Assembly: GCA_964035545.1 (NCBI GenBank)
Contig: OZ037765.1
Span: 29,376,004-29,440,003 of the forward strand
Direction: 5' to 3'
Source: Bugula neritina
Taxonomy: Eukaryota > Bryozoa > Gymnolaemata > Cheilostomatida > Bugulidae
DNA: 64,000 nucleotides
Position numbers and translations under genes: made by a program. The stretch's first letter is position 1. Every line of letters starts with the position of its first letter. Below, in pieces: positions 49,617 to 64,000 of this stretch. The notes under the pieces are model-generated. The model was given only the letters and a program-made list of their open reading frames with translations. It did no database searches and was not told the DNA's origin.

Positions 49617-50181
49617 TGTAGTAAACTGTGGGTTCTGAATGCAACTAGTGCCTACATGCTCTAGAAAGAATAAGCCAAGTATTTGAGTACAAATGAGGAT
49701 AACCTTTATTGTATCAGATACAGCTCATGTGGTCCTACTACCAGCGAGCTCCAGTAGTAGTCTGAAGCTACACTGGAAACTCGCCTGCTTTTATACACAA
49801 GAATTCACATCTAGAATGTTCCAACAGACAAAAGAAAGTTAAGCTTGACAGTAACAAAAGAAAAATAGACAAAGGAGAATGAATAATTCAATAGGCCAAG
49901 AATTTAGCTATAATAACAACCTATTGAAGGCATTCATAAAAGCTACACAAATTTCCAGTATCAGTATTAATGCAAAACGATGAAATAGCAAAAAGGGAAA
50001 ATAACTCTGGAAATGCGTATTTAATGAAAATTACATTATACTGAAAGCTTAATCACAATAATAAGGCATTAGAAAGCTAGTGCAACTTAGCTATAATTAC
50101 AGCATTCAAAACGATACGCAACAGTAGTTATAATACTGACTCACGCAGTTAAAAACTAATAGAGGGTGAAAATCCATTACA
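49617..50181 (-). repeat. Gypsy 3' LTR
   Basis: Starts TGTAGTAAACTG and ends CCATTACA in plus-strand reading. It is a direct copy of 56400-56964 with no difference seen. Confidence 0.95.
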
Positions 50182-50193
50182 TTCTCCCCCCAT
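50182..50193 (-). promoter_or_regulatory. Gypsy polypurine tract
   Basis: The coding strand reads ATGGGGGGAGAA immediately before the 3' LTR, a classic position and composition for plus-strand priming. Confidence 0.85.
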
Positions 50194-50368
50194 CGAAAAG
50201 CATCCCCTTTTCGATAGCAAAACAATGATTCCACACACAAAAAATAAAACACAAACGTAGAAAAATATGCGGTTAACAGGAAAGTATTATGATTAATCAC
50301 ACGTAACACGAGAATATTTACAGTTCAGTTGGCTATTGCCAGCGGCCCCTGGTTGTCCGGTTTTATCA

Positions 50369-53300
50369 TTAGAGGTAGTGCACCAGGCTTCCTATCTCTT
50401 CTGTACTTGGATCGAGGATACGGGACCAGGCCTCGATTGCGCTATCCAGGATGCACTCTCGGTAAGGAAGTGCCATACTCTGCCCGTGACGGGGCAATTG
50501 TGGGTGGGTTGGCTGAGTCTGTTCTTCTATCTGGCTGCCTGGTGCTCCAGATATCCAATACTGGCGGGCGACCAGGGCCCGAGGCATTGCCAGTATTGGA
50601 GAGTCCTCTTCGTCTCTGCCTGCGAGGTGGTCGCCGTATAGAGTGCCCTGCTCCTCCCCAGCTGTGAGCTGGAGCTCAACCGGTTCGGGGTCAGGGCCAC
50701 TAACGCTGGCGGAACACACCTCGGAAGAGGGGGTGTCGTACTGCTGGCTGCGGGGAGCCGAAACAGGAGCTGGTGGGGGAGGGGAGTCGGATCGACTGGC
50801 CTCCTCGGTATCCTTACGCTCCTCTGTTTGGGTATCTGGCGAGGTAATTCCCATAGCTGATGCTAGTGTCTGAATAACAGTGTTTAAATTATACTTAGGG
50901 GTATCAGGATTAGAATTCAACTTGAGCTGTAACTCACGTGCTAGCTGTGTGAAATCTTCTTTTTGGTGGAATTCTCCGGGGTGATGGAGGGAATTTCCAG
51001 CCAAGATGGGGTGGTCGTCCGTACTGGGTGGGTTGTCCTCATGAGGGGGCCACTCCAGGTGCCCTACAGCATAGTCTGCCAGATACCTGGGGGGTCTTCT
51101 TGACCGCTGGCTCCTCTCAATTGGAACAGGCACCGGTGGTGTTGGTGGCTCCTGGGCTACCCTAGTAGGGGGGTCCCCGCCTTCACCCAACACGGGGGTG
51201 GGGGTGTCCTCCCCCAGGGAGGGTGGTGGTCCTAGGGCTTGCCGCTGTTCCTGTTCCCGCTCCTCTCTCTGCTGTCGCTCCAGCTGCTCTATCAAGGCGG
51301 CCTGCTCCTGGTCCGACTCTCTGGGAACCATAATTTCCACCTCTCGGGGCTGGGTGGCCCGTCCTCGACGGTTGGGCTGACGGTGGGGCTCCAGGAGGGG
51401 TGGAGCCTGACCCACCGCGTCTGGGCTGGCATGGTAAGGTTTGAGGCGCTGCTCGCTCTGGACGGAGATCTGTCCAGAGCGCTCCACACGGTACGTGTGG
51501 TTGGGCAGCACCTCCACTACGCAGTAGGGACCGACGAACTTGGGCTGAAGCTTAGCCGACTGTCCGCGTCGCCTACGGTAGCTCACCATCCAGACCCAGT
51601 CTCCCACCTGGTACAACGGGGGCTCCTCTGAGTCCTCTGTGCGGGTCTGCCACTGCTGGGTGCGCAGCGCATCATGAGCTTTGCCCATGATGTCCATCAG
51701 ACCCTCCACATATTCGTGTACCGGTGACTCGGGGGCAGGAACATGGTATGTCAGGTGTTCCGGGACCCGCGTCTCTCGGCCTAGCATCAGGAAGTTTGGG
51801 GTCTCCTGTGTGGCGGAGTGTGGTGTGCTGCGGTAAGCCCGCATGATCTGCGGCAGCACCACGTCCCATTCTTCCTGACCTCGACCAAGGAGCAGGCTCC
51901 TGAGCGCGTCACCCAACATCCTGTTGTTCCGCTCGACGACTCCGTTCCCTTGCGGGTGATATGGGGTGGTCCGACTCTGGTTCACCCCCCATATCCGGCA
52001 GAGGTCTCCCATGAGCTGGGACTGGAACTGGGCGCCCTGGTCCGTATGTATCTGCTCGGGCAAACCGAGGTAACAGAACACATTTTGGTCCAGGGTCCGG
52101 GCCACCGTGGGGGCGGTTGCGTCTGGGATAGCCAGAGCATCCGCCCACCGGGTAAAGTGGTCCGTGAGCACCAGTATCCAGGTGTTCCCTCTGGCGGATA
52201 ACGGCATAGGCCCGACGAGGTCTACCGCCACTACTTGCCACGGTCGACCAGCGTACAGCCGGCGTCGACCAGTGGTTTCCGTGGGGCGGCCATGCTTGCT
52301 AGCTTGGCAGACCTCGCATTGCCGTACCCGCAGTCGTACGTCCCGAGTCATTCCGGGCCAATACCAACGCAGCCGCAGACACCTGATGACCCGACTGACT
52401 CCAGAATGAGCCTGCTTATGGGTGTCCCAGATCAGTTCCCGTCGGAGGGCGCGTGGACAGACGACGCGGTCCCTCTCCTGCTGACGGTTGTCTGCTGCTA
52501 ACATTATCATCAGGAGGCCATTAGGACTGACCTTGAGGGCATCCCAGCGACGACAGAGGAGTTGGAACTCAACGTCTCCCTGCCGCTGCTGTTCCTCGCT
52601 AGGTCGTCGGCCCTCCTTCTTGGCCCGGAAAATGTCCGCTACCGCGCCGGGTAGCGTCTCCTGGAGTCGGCACAGCTCCTTGACATTCTGGTACAGAGTG
52701 GGGTTGGCGTGAAGTGCCTGGACGTCGTCTGAGTGGGTTTCGGTCCGAAGATGGCCGTGCTCCCACCGATAGACGGCGCCCTCCCCTAACTCTGTTTCCA
52801 CGTCAAGGCGAGCGGGTCCCCCGTCCCGCTTCTCAATGTGCAGGCATTGCTTACAGTCCTCTACCGGCCGGCGGCTCATGCCGTCGGCGTTCCCGTGCTT
52901 CCGGCCAGCACGGTGCTCTATCCGGTAAGAGAACTCGGCAAGAATCTCTAGCCAACGAGCCACCTGGCTCGAGGGCTCCGCACGTTTACACAGCCATATC
53001 AGTGATGCATGGTCTGTTCGCAAACGGAACGTTCTCCCATACAGATATGGCCGAAAGTGCTTGACCGCCTTGACTACTGCTAGGAGTTCCTTCCTAGTGG
53101 TGCAGTAGTTCTTCTCGGCGGCCGCGAGAGTCTTGCTGTAGTAAGCCACGACCACCTCACTTCCACCCTGGACTTGAGACAGGACAGCTCCCACGCTGTG
53201 GTCGCTGGCATCGGTGTCCAGGATGTACTCTTGGGCTGGATCAGGATACGCCAGAATTGGCGCCTCCATTAGCCGCTGCTTGAGGTGGTCGAATGCCTGC

Positions 53301-55468
53301 TGCTCCTCCTGTGTCCACTGCCACCGGACCCCCTTTGCGGTCAGCCGATTCAACGGCTGAGCCACTCCTGCGAAGCCAGGTATGTACTGCCGGTAGTACC
53401 CTACTAGGCCCAGGAACGCGCGCAACTCAGGGAGGTCACGGGGGACAGTCCACTCCTTCACAGCCTGTACCTTCTCCGGGTCGGTAGCGACCTCATCACG
53501 GCCAACCACATGGCCCAGGTACGTGACTTCCGGCTGCAGGAGTGCACACTTGGAGGGCTTCAGCTTCAGTCCAGCTGCCCGGAGACGGTCAAAGACCTCC
53601 CGCAGACGACTGACATGAGTCGAGAAGTCTGGGGAGATGACAATGACGTCGTCCAGATAGATGAGGAGGGTCTTCCAGTGTAACCCACTGAGGACCTGCT
53701 CCATGAGCCGTTGGAAAGTTGCCGGAGCGGACGTTAGTCCAAATGGCAGTACTTTCCACTTCCAGAGCCCGTCGCGGGTGATGAACGCTGCTTTGTCCTG
53801 GGCATCAGGACTGAGGGGTACTTGCCAGTACCCGCTAAGCAGATCCAAAGTACTGAAGTACTTGCTACCCGCGAGGGCATCCAGAGACTCATCTATCCGT
53901 GGGAGAGGGTAGGCATCCTGGATGGTAACGCTGTTGAGTCTGCGGTAGTCCACGCAGAATCTCCAGCTACCATCCTTCTTCTTGACCAGGACTACTGGAG
54001 AGCTCCACGCACCGTGGGCAGGCTCAATCAGATCCCGGTCGAGAAGATCCTGTACCTGTCGGCTCACCTCCTTCTCCTTCTCCGGGCCTAGACGCCGGGT
54101 AGGCTGCCTGATGGGAGTGGTGCCGGCTGCCAGGGGTATCTCGTGGGAGATGACCTTGGTCAGCCCCATGTCTCCATCGCCACGACTGAAGACATCACTG
54201 TACTCCGCAAGTAGTTGAGCCAGTACTTGGCGTTCAGTACTACTTGTACAGTTTCCACACGCTCCATCATACAGGTCAGCCATATGCTCCGGGACTGCTC
54301 CTCGTCTGGTGTGAGGGGGGTTCCCCTGGGTGTCGGCCACTGTCTCCAGTGCTGGACCCACATCCGCTTCCTGGATGGAGTGGTACTTCCCCACCAGCGC
54401 TCCAGCCGATAATCGGACAGGTTCCGTGAAAGGGTTGATGCACTGCACGAGGAGCTCCTGCCGACAATCTAGCCGATTTAGGCTGTTTGCTAGTCGGATC
54501 GCTCCGTGCGTTCCCTCAACCACCCCCAGGTCGGCGATCCCCTTGCAGTTGACTCTGCAGCGAAGAGTCGCCTGGGATCTCCCCGGAACCGTGCAGTCCC
54601 GCACTACCTGGACTCCGCCCACCAAGGGCCTTCCGAACTTGTCGACGCAGACAAGTTCCTTCCCAGCCATCACCACCACTGACTTCTGGAAATCCATGTG
54701 ACACTGGTGTTTCTCCAGAAACGGCATTCCCAGGATGGCGTCCTCCTTCAGCTGGCTGACTATGAACGTCTCGTGAATTGCTTGATCACGGACGCGTCCA
54801 GGTAGTGAAATGACGCCGTAGAAAGGAATGCATGATCCGTCCGCCAACGTACCATGCGCACCTTCATACGGCTCGAGGCTCGCCCGCTCTCGTGCACCAA
54901 GAGTGTCAAAGAGACGCCTACTCAGCAGGTTGGTAGTGCACCCAGTATCCAGTAGGAATGTGGCAGCTTTACCCGAAATCTTTCCGGGTAGGAAGTAGCT
55001 GCTTCCATACGGCTGGGTGCTCCTGGAGCGGTCAGTCTCTGGGGGAGACACAACTTGGGTCCGCACAGCGGGCCTCCTCTTCGTCTTAGAGACAACGGGG
55101 GTTTTCTGAGGTCGGGAGGGTAGCTTGGGGTACTCTTGCGAGTAAGCTGAATCCTCCTCCACAACCTCCTCGGGCAACCCCGCGAACCGGTTCTGGAGTG
55201 GCCAGGCCGGAGGATCGGGCAGACCTTGCGGTCTCCGAGATCTCCGAGGTGCCTGCCATCCTGCTTCTTCTAGCTGCATCCGGGTCTCGAGTGGCACGGC
55301 CGGAGGATCGGGTAGACCTTGCGGTCTCCGAGATCTCCGTGGCCTCTGCCACTCGGTATCGGCAGACCCTGTGGAGGTCTCTTCTTCTCCTCTCCGAGTC
55401 CTATCCCGGATGGGATTGGCGTGAGGCCCACGGTTGGCGGAAGTTACCGTGAGCCTTGGGTGTTTAAA
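50369..55468 (-). CDS. Gypsy Pol (protease, RT, RNase H, integrase)
   Basis: Pol is reached by -1 frameshift at 55462-55468 and is open for about 1700 codons; the best start-like codon is at 55297. In order, counted from 55297: an Arg/Pro-rich linker, a retropepsin with LLDTGCTTNLLS (~115), reverse transcriptase (WSSPVVLVKKKDGSWRFCVD, LPFGLTSAPATFQ) with the YLDD box near 549, and RNase H (DTDASDHSVGAVLSQ, RTDHASL). The integrase zinc region follows (HSGVSRVIRCL, CEVCQASK), then the integrase core (DLVGP, TDQGAQF, HPQGNGVVERNNR). A GPY/F module (FVGPYCVVEVL) near 1245 is followed by an unusual C-terminal tail of about 370 residues rich in Pro, Glu and Gln. Catalytic motifs are all present and no stop interrupts them, so the element may be competent. 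No envelope gene is seen. Confidence 0.94.
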   Translation of the reverse strand, partial: FKHPRLTVTSANRGPHANPIRDRTRRGEEETSTGSADTEWQRPRRSRRPQGLPDPPAVPLETRMQLEEAGWQAPRRSRRPQGLPDPPAWPLQNRFAGLPEEVVEEDSAYSQEYPKLPSRPQKTPVVSKTKRRPAVRTQVVSPPETDRSRSTQPYGSSYFLPGKISGKAATFLLDTGCTTNLLSRRLFDTLGARERASLEPYEGAHGTLADGSCIPFYGVISLPGRVRDQAIHETFIVSQLKEDAILGMPFLEKHQCHMDFQKSVVVMAGKELVCVDKFGRPLVGGVQVVRDCTVPGRSQATLRCRVNCKGIADLGVVEGTHGAIRLANSLNRLDCRQELLVQCINPFTEPVRLSAGALVGKYHSIQEADVGPALETVADTQGNPPHTRRGAVPEHMADLYDGACGNCTSSTERQVLAQLLAEYSDVFSRGDGDMGLTKVISHEIPLAAGTTPIRQPTRRLGPEKEKEVSRQVQDLLDRDLIEPAHGAWSSPVVLVKKKDGSWRFCVDYRRLNSVTIQDAYPLPRIDESLDALAGSKYFSTLDLLSGYWQVPLSPDAQDKAAFITRDGLWKWKVLPFGLTSAPATFQRLMEQVLSGLHWKTLLIYLDDVIVISPDFSTHVSRLREVFDRLRAAGLKLKPSKCALLQPEVTYLGHVVGRDEVATDPEKVQAVKEWTVPRDLPELRAFLGLVGYYRQYIPGFAGVAQPLNRLTAKGVRWQWTQEEQQAFDHLKQRLMEAPILAYPDPAQEYILDTDASDHSVGAVLSQVQGGSEVVVAYYSKTLAAAEKNYCTTRKELLAVVKAVKHFRPYLYGRTFRLRTDHASLIWLCKRAEPSSQVARWLEILAEFSYRIEHRAGRKHGNADGMSRRPVEDCKQCLHIEKRDGGPARLDVETELGEGAVYRWEHGHLRTETHSDDVQALHANPTLYQNVKELCRLQETLPGAVADIFRAKKEGRRPSEEQQRQGDVEFQLLCRRWDALKVSPNGLLMIMLAADNRQQERDRVVCPRALRRELIWDTHKQAHSGVSRVIRCLRLRWYWPGMTRDVRLRVRQCEVCQASKHGRPTETTGRRRLYAGRPWQVVAVDLVGPMPLSARGNTWILVLTDHFTRWADALAIPDATAPTVARTLDQNVFCYLGLPEQIHTDQGAQFQSQLMGDLCRIWGVNQSRTTPYHPQGNGVVERNNRMLGDALRSLLLGRGQEEWDVVLPQIMRAYRSTPHSATQETPNFLMLGRETRVPEHLTYHVPAPESPVHEYVEGLMDIMGKAHDALRTQQWQTRTEDSEEPPLYQVGDWVWMVSYRRRRGQSAKLQPKFVGPYCVVEVLPNHTYRVERSGQISVQSEQRLKPYHASPDAVGQAPPLLEPHRQPNRRGRATQPREVEIMVPRESDQEQAALIEQLERQQREEREQEQRQALGPPPSLGEDTPTPVLGEGGDPPTRVAQEPPTPPVPVPIERSQRSRRPPRYLADYAVGHLEWPPHEDNPPSTDDHPILAGNSLHHPGEFHQKEDFTQLARELQLKLNSNPDTPKYNLNTVIQTLASAMGITSPDTQTEERKDTEEASRSDSPPPPAPVSAPRSQQYDTPSSEVCSASVSGPDPEPVELQLTAGEEQGTLYGDHLAGRDEEDSPILAMPRALVARQYWISGAPGSQIEEQTQPTHPQLPRHGQSMALPYRECILDSAIEAWSRILDPSTEEIGSLVHYL
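55197..55345 (-). repeat. 93-bp period in-frame repeat in gypsy pol linker
   Basis: GGCCGGAGGATCGGG followed by AGACCTTGCGGTCTCCGAG occurs twice, at 55205 and 55298, exactly 93 bp (31 codons) apart. It gives two copies of RSRRPQGLPDPPA in the linker before the protease. Confidence 0.85.
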
Positions 55469-56349
55469 GGCCCTTGGCCTCTAGGGCAGTGCCTCCTCAC
55501 GTGCCCTTGCGCCCCGCACCCCCAACAGGTTAGCAGAGATGGGCGGACAGGGTTGTCCCGTGATCGGGGAGCCCGCCTATCCGCCTGTTCGCTCTGCAAC
55601 TTCGTCACCGTAGCCTGCAGGCCTTTCATCATGTCCATTAACATGGTGAGCTGCATCTGCTCGGGTGATTTAGTTGCAGCTGCTGCTACCTGTGGAGTTG
55701 GAAGTGGGGTGGTCTCCTCATGCTCCTCGACCACTTGGCGGGCTGTATAGCTCGGTCGCCTAGGCTCTTCCACCTGGAAGTAAGCCTTCCCCATTTCCAG
55801 TGCTTCTTCTATACTGTTGACCTTGGCGGCCAGCCAGTATCGCTGCAGGTCCGGGTGATTAACGCTCCGGAAGAACGCGTTATAAACGAGGCGCTTCCGG
55901 TCGTCGCCAGTGGCTTGACCGAAAGCAGCCTGAGCCAGGCGCTCTACCTCGTTAGCGTGATCTTCCAGAGGAGTCCTCCGGTCCCTCCTCATTATCTGCA
56001 AATGATCAGCTGCTTCTTCGGCTGTTAGGCCAAACCGGGCTCTGAGAGCCCGCATGATGTGCTCTTCATCAGGCCCAAGAGCGAAGCTCTTGGCCCGGCC
56101 TGTCAGACAGGCCCGGAGTTGGAGGATGCGCACCCGTACTGGCCATTCAGCGATGGTGGCCACATCCTGGAACTCCCTGATGAATTGCTCTACGTCTCCT
56201 TCTCCTCCGAAATTCGGGGGCTGGAGGCGATACCTGTCACCAGGTGATGCCTGTCCTTGACCCCGCAATCTCTGGAGGGCTGTGACCAGCGCCTCAACAG
56301 TGAGGGCTGGTGGTGTTGCTGCCTCAGGGGCTGAGTCCCCTGGGGCCAT
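55444..56349 (-). CDS. Gypsy Gag
   Basis: Frame of 301 codons that starts about 30 bases after the primer site, so the leader is very short. It has a Pro/Ala-rich start and a retrotransposon gag domain over residues ~50-200 (NFGGEGDVEQFIREFQDVA, LEDHANEVERLAQAAF). A single CCHC zinc knuckle near 275 (CWGCGAQGHVRRHC) precedes a stop. It would form the capsid-like particle. A slippery site lies 16 to 22 bases before the stop codon and allows Gag-Pol synthesis. The frame is intact and GC-rich. Confidence 0.93.
   Translation of the reverse strand: MAPGDSAPEAATPPALTVEALVTALQRLRGQGQASPGDRYRLQPPNFGGEGDVEQFIREFQDVATIAEWPVRVRILQLRACLTGRAKSFALGPDEEHIMRALRARFGLTAEEAADHLQIMRRDRRTPLEDHANEVERLAQAAFGQATGDDRKRLVYNAFFRSVNHPDLQRYWLAAKVNSIEEALEMGKAYFQVEEPRRPSYTARQVVEEHEETTPLPTPQVAAAATKSPEQMQLTMLMDMMKGLQATVTKLQSEQADRRAPRSRDNPVRPSLLTCWGCGAQGHVRRHCPRGQGPLNTQGSR
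55462..55468 (-). promoter_or_regulatory. -1 ribosomal frameshift site, gag to pol
   Basis: The coding strand reads TTTAAAC, a canonical X XXY YYZ heptamer, and in the gag frame it is split as T TTA AAC. Slipping back one base enters the pol frame, which stays open from here to 50369. The gag stop is just downstream. A stimulatory structure was not analysed. Confidence 0.8.
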
Positions 56350-56380
56350 TGCGCACCGCTCGGCAACTAGTTATTCGAAA

Positions 56381-56398
56381 ATCCCACCGCTGCCACCA
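56381..56398 (-). promoter_or_regulatory. Gypsy primer binding site, tRNA-Leu
   Basis: The coding strand reads TGGTGGCAGCGGTGGGAT one base after the 5' LTR. The complement, ending CCGCTGCCACCA, is the 3' end of eukaryotic tRNA-Leu including CCA. Confidence 0.85.
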
Positions 56399-56399
56399 A

Positions 56400-56964
56400 T
56401 GTAGTAAACTGTGGGTTCTGAATGCAACTAGTGCCTACATGCTCTAGAAAGAATAAGCCAAGTATTTGAGTACAAATGAGGATAACCTTTATTGTATCAG
56501 ATACAGCTCATGTGGTCCTACTACCAGCGAGCTCCAGTAGTAGTCTGAAGCTACACTGGAAACTCGCCTGCTTTTATACACAAGAATTCACATCTAGAAT
56601 GTTCCAACAGACAAAAGAAAGTTAAGCTTGACAGTAACAAAAGAAAAATAGACAAAGGAGAATGAATAATTCAATAGGCCAAGAATTTAGCTATAATAAC
56701 AACCTATTGAAGGCATTCATAAAAGCTACACAAATTTCCAGTATCAGTATTAATGCAAAACGATGAAATAGCAAAAAGGGAAAATAACTCTGGAAATGCG
56801 TATTTAATGAAAATTACATTATACTGAAAGCTTAATCACAATAATAAGGCATTAGAAAGCTAGTGCAACTTAGCTATAATTACAGCATTCAAAACGATAC
56901 GCAACAGTAGTTATAATACTGACTCACGCAGTTAAAAACTAATAGAGGGTGAAAATCCATTACA
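56400..56964 (-). repeat. Gypsy 5' LTR
   Basis: Direct copy of 49617-50181, followed by the ATAT target copy. As the 5' LTR of a minus-strand element it carries the element's promoter. Confidence 0.95.
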
Positions 56965-56968
56965 ATAT

Positions 56969-57699
56969 ACACTGTATATCCATTTATATTAAAAATAGGG
57001 AAACAACTTAAATTCTGTATTATCAGAATATGTAATTTTACTGTTTAACTGAGCAATATATGTTTTGCCTTGTTTCTGAGGAAAGCATAACACCGTACTC
57101 AATTTTACTAAAGGCCCATAACATTCATATTAGTTTATAGTCGCCATCTCTGTGAAAAGGGTTTAATAAAGCTAAAGGCTTGATTTCTACTTTTGGCAAA
57201 TGTGCAGTTATATTCTTGCTAACATCACCAATAATGTTTACTGGGATTTAAACTACTGACCTCGTGTTTACTAAGCCAACGCTCTACCACTATAGATCTA
57301 AAAACCTTAACAAAAGCCCATTTCATACAAAAATTGCATTGTATTTTTTTGTAGTTAAAAAGCAAGGCTTTGTAGTATATATGAAATTTATTACAATATT
57401 TATTTTACAACATGAATTGTTTATTCTGGAATAAAAATAAAGGTAGCCTAGTACTAAACCGATTAAATGATTATAAATTATTTATACCCACCTACGCATA
57501 ATATTATACAATAATGTACTGAAAGCCATAATCACTTTCATAGAGGTTATTTGGTATAGAGATTAACATACAATAAAATATCGCATTTTTCAACTCAAAT
57601 CAAAACAAAGTTTGATAAATACTTTTGCATTTAAAAGGCACCAATAATTGTGCAGAATTCATGTGTCATCTTAGACACTCATTAGTGTAAAGATACTGT
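56969..57699. other. Intergenic sequence between gypsy and the SDR gene
   Basis: AT-rich, with a tRNA-derived fragment at 57236-57302 as the only recognisable structure. Confidence 0.55.
57236..57302 (-). repeat. tRNA-derived SINE or tRNA pseudogene (Thr-like)
   Basis: The minus strand reads AGTGGTAGAGCGTTGG (A box) and GGTCAGTAGTTTAAATCCC (B box-like), with CTTAGTAAAC between them like a tRNA-Thr AGT anticodon loop. The flanks do not pair as an acceptor stem, so it is unlikely to be a working tRNA. Confidence 0.6.
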
Positions 57700-57705
57700 T
57701 TTATT
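57700..57705 (-). other. Polyadenylation signal, SDR gene
   Basis: TTTATT on the plus strand gives AATAAA on the coding strand about 95 bases after the stop codon at 57801. Confidence 0.6.
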
Positions 57706-57800
57706 TATAGTTATTAAAAAAATACAAACATAATTCTGCCTTTATAAAAAGGAAACAGGGATCATTCTTAGTGGTGCGGAGTTGTTAGCTAATGTAACAT

Positions 57801-62999
<5,199 letters not shown>

Positions 63000-64000
63000 C
63001 TAGAAACGCGAATATTTATTATTACAAGTGCCTTTTATTTACCTGCTATCATTTGGGAAGTTGTTTACAAACAAGGTTGTATATATAGTTTATTTTTTAT
63101 CATTCCCCTGTATTATGCGGGATAAGCACGCCAGCAGAATCTTTTGAGGGTTGCCAAAGCTTTTAATTAAATGCAGTTTCTAATAAATCCAATGCGATTA
63201 TATTTTTAGCATTATTATTTATAGAATAATATTTTAAAGAAGAATATTAATAGCTATAGTAAAGTTGTATTTAACTAAGTATGATAATGTTATTTGTAGC
63301 ATCTCATAGCAGTATTATGGTCCAAAATAGTAATAGTATGTTAAAAATTATTGGTTGATCGTAATAAATTAACTTTAATAGAAGTTATTTAAATGAGAAA
63401 TATATCAGTACTAGCTGTTGAAAAACATTTATTTTTGATATAATAAAGCCAAAACAATGACTAATAGCTCACACAAGCTGTAGTCATAAACAGGATGGGT
63501 TTTTGCTGATGATTGCCAACTGCTTAGCTTTGGCTGTCAACACCAGATAATTATTTTCTAATAAATTATCATACAATAGTTTTTCTAATAATTTTGAAAG
63601 TATTTTTAGGTTTTCAGGAAATGCATACCATTGATATAGTTTGACTTTTAGGACAAGGTAAATGTGTGCAGCATAAAATGTGAAACCGAAAGAGGTGACA
63701 TGAACAATCCTAGAGCCAACTACTAAGAAAAACCACTGACGAGTCACTAAACGCACTGGCAGATAGAGAAAATATTTTTTGAAGGCTATATGAAGGACAT
63801 ATGTCCTAATATATACGAAATACTTTTGGTACTTGTTCCTGTTTTACTTTCAAATTTCAAAAACTTGTCAGAAACTTCATGATTAGAATTTGTTGATGTG
63901 TCCAAAACATGATGCTGTTACTGTTTATAATAAACTATTGATCATAATTTTGCTTACAAATGACGGTCTTATTTAAAAACATAATGTTATGTACTCCTTC
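63000..64000 (-). other. SDR gene upstream intron, to window edge
   Basis: AT-rich sequence that should be intron, because the exon at 62790-62999 begins with an acceptor in the middle of the cofactor motif. I could not find the missing first exon here. Confidence 0.55.

Larger units (their letters stand above)
49617..56964 (-). mobile_element. Ty3/gypsy LTR retrotransposon, full length, GC-rich, young
   Basis: Direct 565-bp LTRs at 49617-50181 and 56400-56964 look identical. A 4-bp target duplication, ATAT, is present at 49613-49616 and 56965-56968. The minus strand carries gag and pol as long open frames joined by a -1 frameshift site, a tRNA-Leu primer site and a G-rich polypurine tract. 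The coding interior is strongly GC-rich, while its LTRs and the host DNA are AT-rich. It lies intergenic, about 490 bp upstream of NDUFB6 and in the same orientation, so its LTRs could influence that promoter. Confidence 0.96.

Noticed and set aside
50329-56260. Many plus-strand frames of 60-143 codons
   Set aside because: Antisense shadows of the GC-rich gypsy gag and pol; no conserved domain on this strand.
57236-57302. Functional tRNA-Thr gene
   Set aside because: A and B boxes are present but no acceptor stem pairs; better read as a SINE or pseudogene. The same applies to 58405-58472.
63484-63756. First exon of the SDR gene
   Set aside because: The translation lacks the expected start of a Rossmann fold ending in a TG motif before the donor, and no donor of the right phase is seen.

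Overview
This is a window of animal nuclear DNA. The host sequence is AT-rich and has spliced genes with GT-AG introns, microsatellites, tRNA-derived repeats and several LTR retrotransposons. The gene set (metabotropic glutamate receptor, lysyl oxidase-like protein with SRCR domains, complex I subunit NDUFB6, SDR9C-type dehydrogenase) is metazoan, and an invertebrate is most likely. I cannot name the species.

Layout from left to right. 220-5640: a young BEL/Pao retrotransposon on the minus strand with two apparently identical 451-bp LTRs, an exact 5-bp target duplication and no reverse transcriptase. 6217-13881: the 3' half of a metabotropic glutamate receptor gene on the plus strand (six exons); its ligand-binding exons must lie left of the window, so the BEL element probably sits antisense in one of its introns. 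An intron holds a ~1-kb inverted repeat with tRNA-like heads. 16340-18843: a decayed Ty3/gypsy remnant that has also lost most of its reverse transcriptase. 20448-35842: a two-unit segmental duplication. Each unit carries a small spliced gene of an unrecognised family whose main domain has the motif pattern of a lambda-exonuclease/YqaJ-type PD-(D/E)XK nuclease. The first copy (22247-23074) is intact. The second (27093-33340) is a two-domain version whose last exon is split by an intact Copia element (28447-32901).

35970-44116: a complete eleven-exon lysyl oxidase-like gene on the minus strand: signal peptide, SRCR, threonine-rich linker, SRCR, copper amine oxidase domain. 45709-49123: a complete four-exon NDUFB6 gene on the minus strand with a 26-bp minisatellite and a small MITE-like element in its introns. 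49617-56964: a full-length, strikingly GC-rich Ty3/gypsy element on the minus strand with 565-bp LTRs, a tRNA-Leu primer site and a canonical -1 frameshift site between gag and pol. 57801-62999: an SDR9C-family dehydrogenase on the minus strand whose first exon is off the right edge, with CTAC and TA repeat arrays in its introns.

The host genes do not form a functional pathway. The most unusual content is the tandem nuclease-like family, built from repeated phase-0 exon-intron modules and broken by a very recent transposon. Also notable are three young LTR elements of three different superfamilies, and the repeated loss of reverse transcriptase. All exon boundaries were read by eye from splice signals, codon phase and protein similarity; transcript data were not available.
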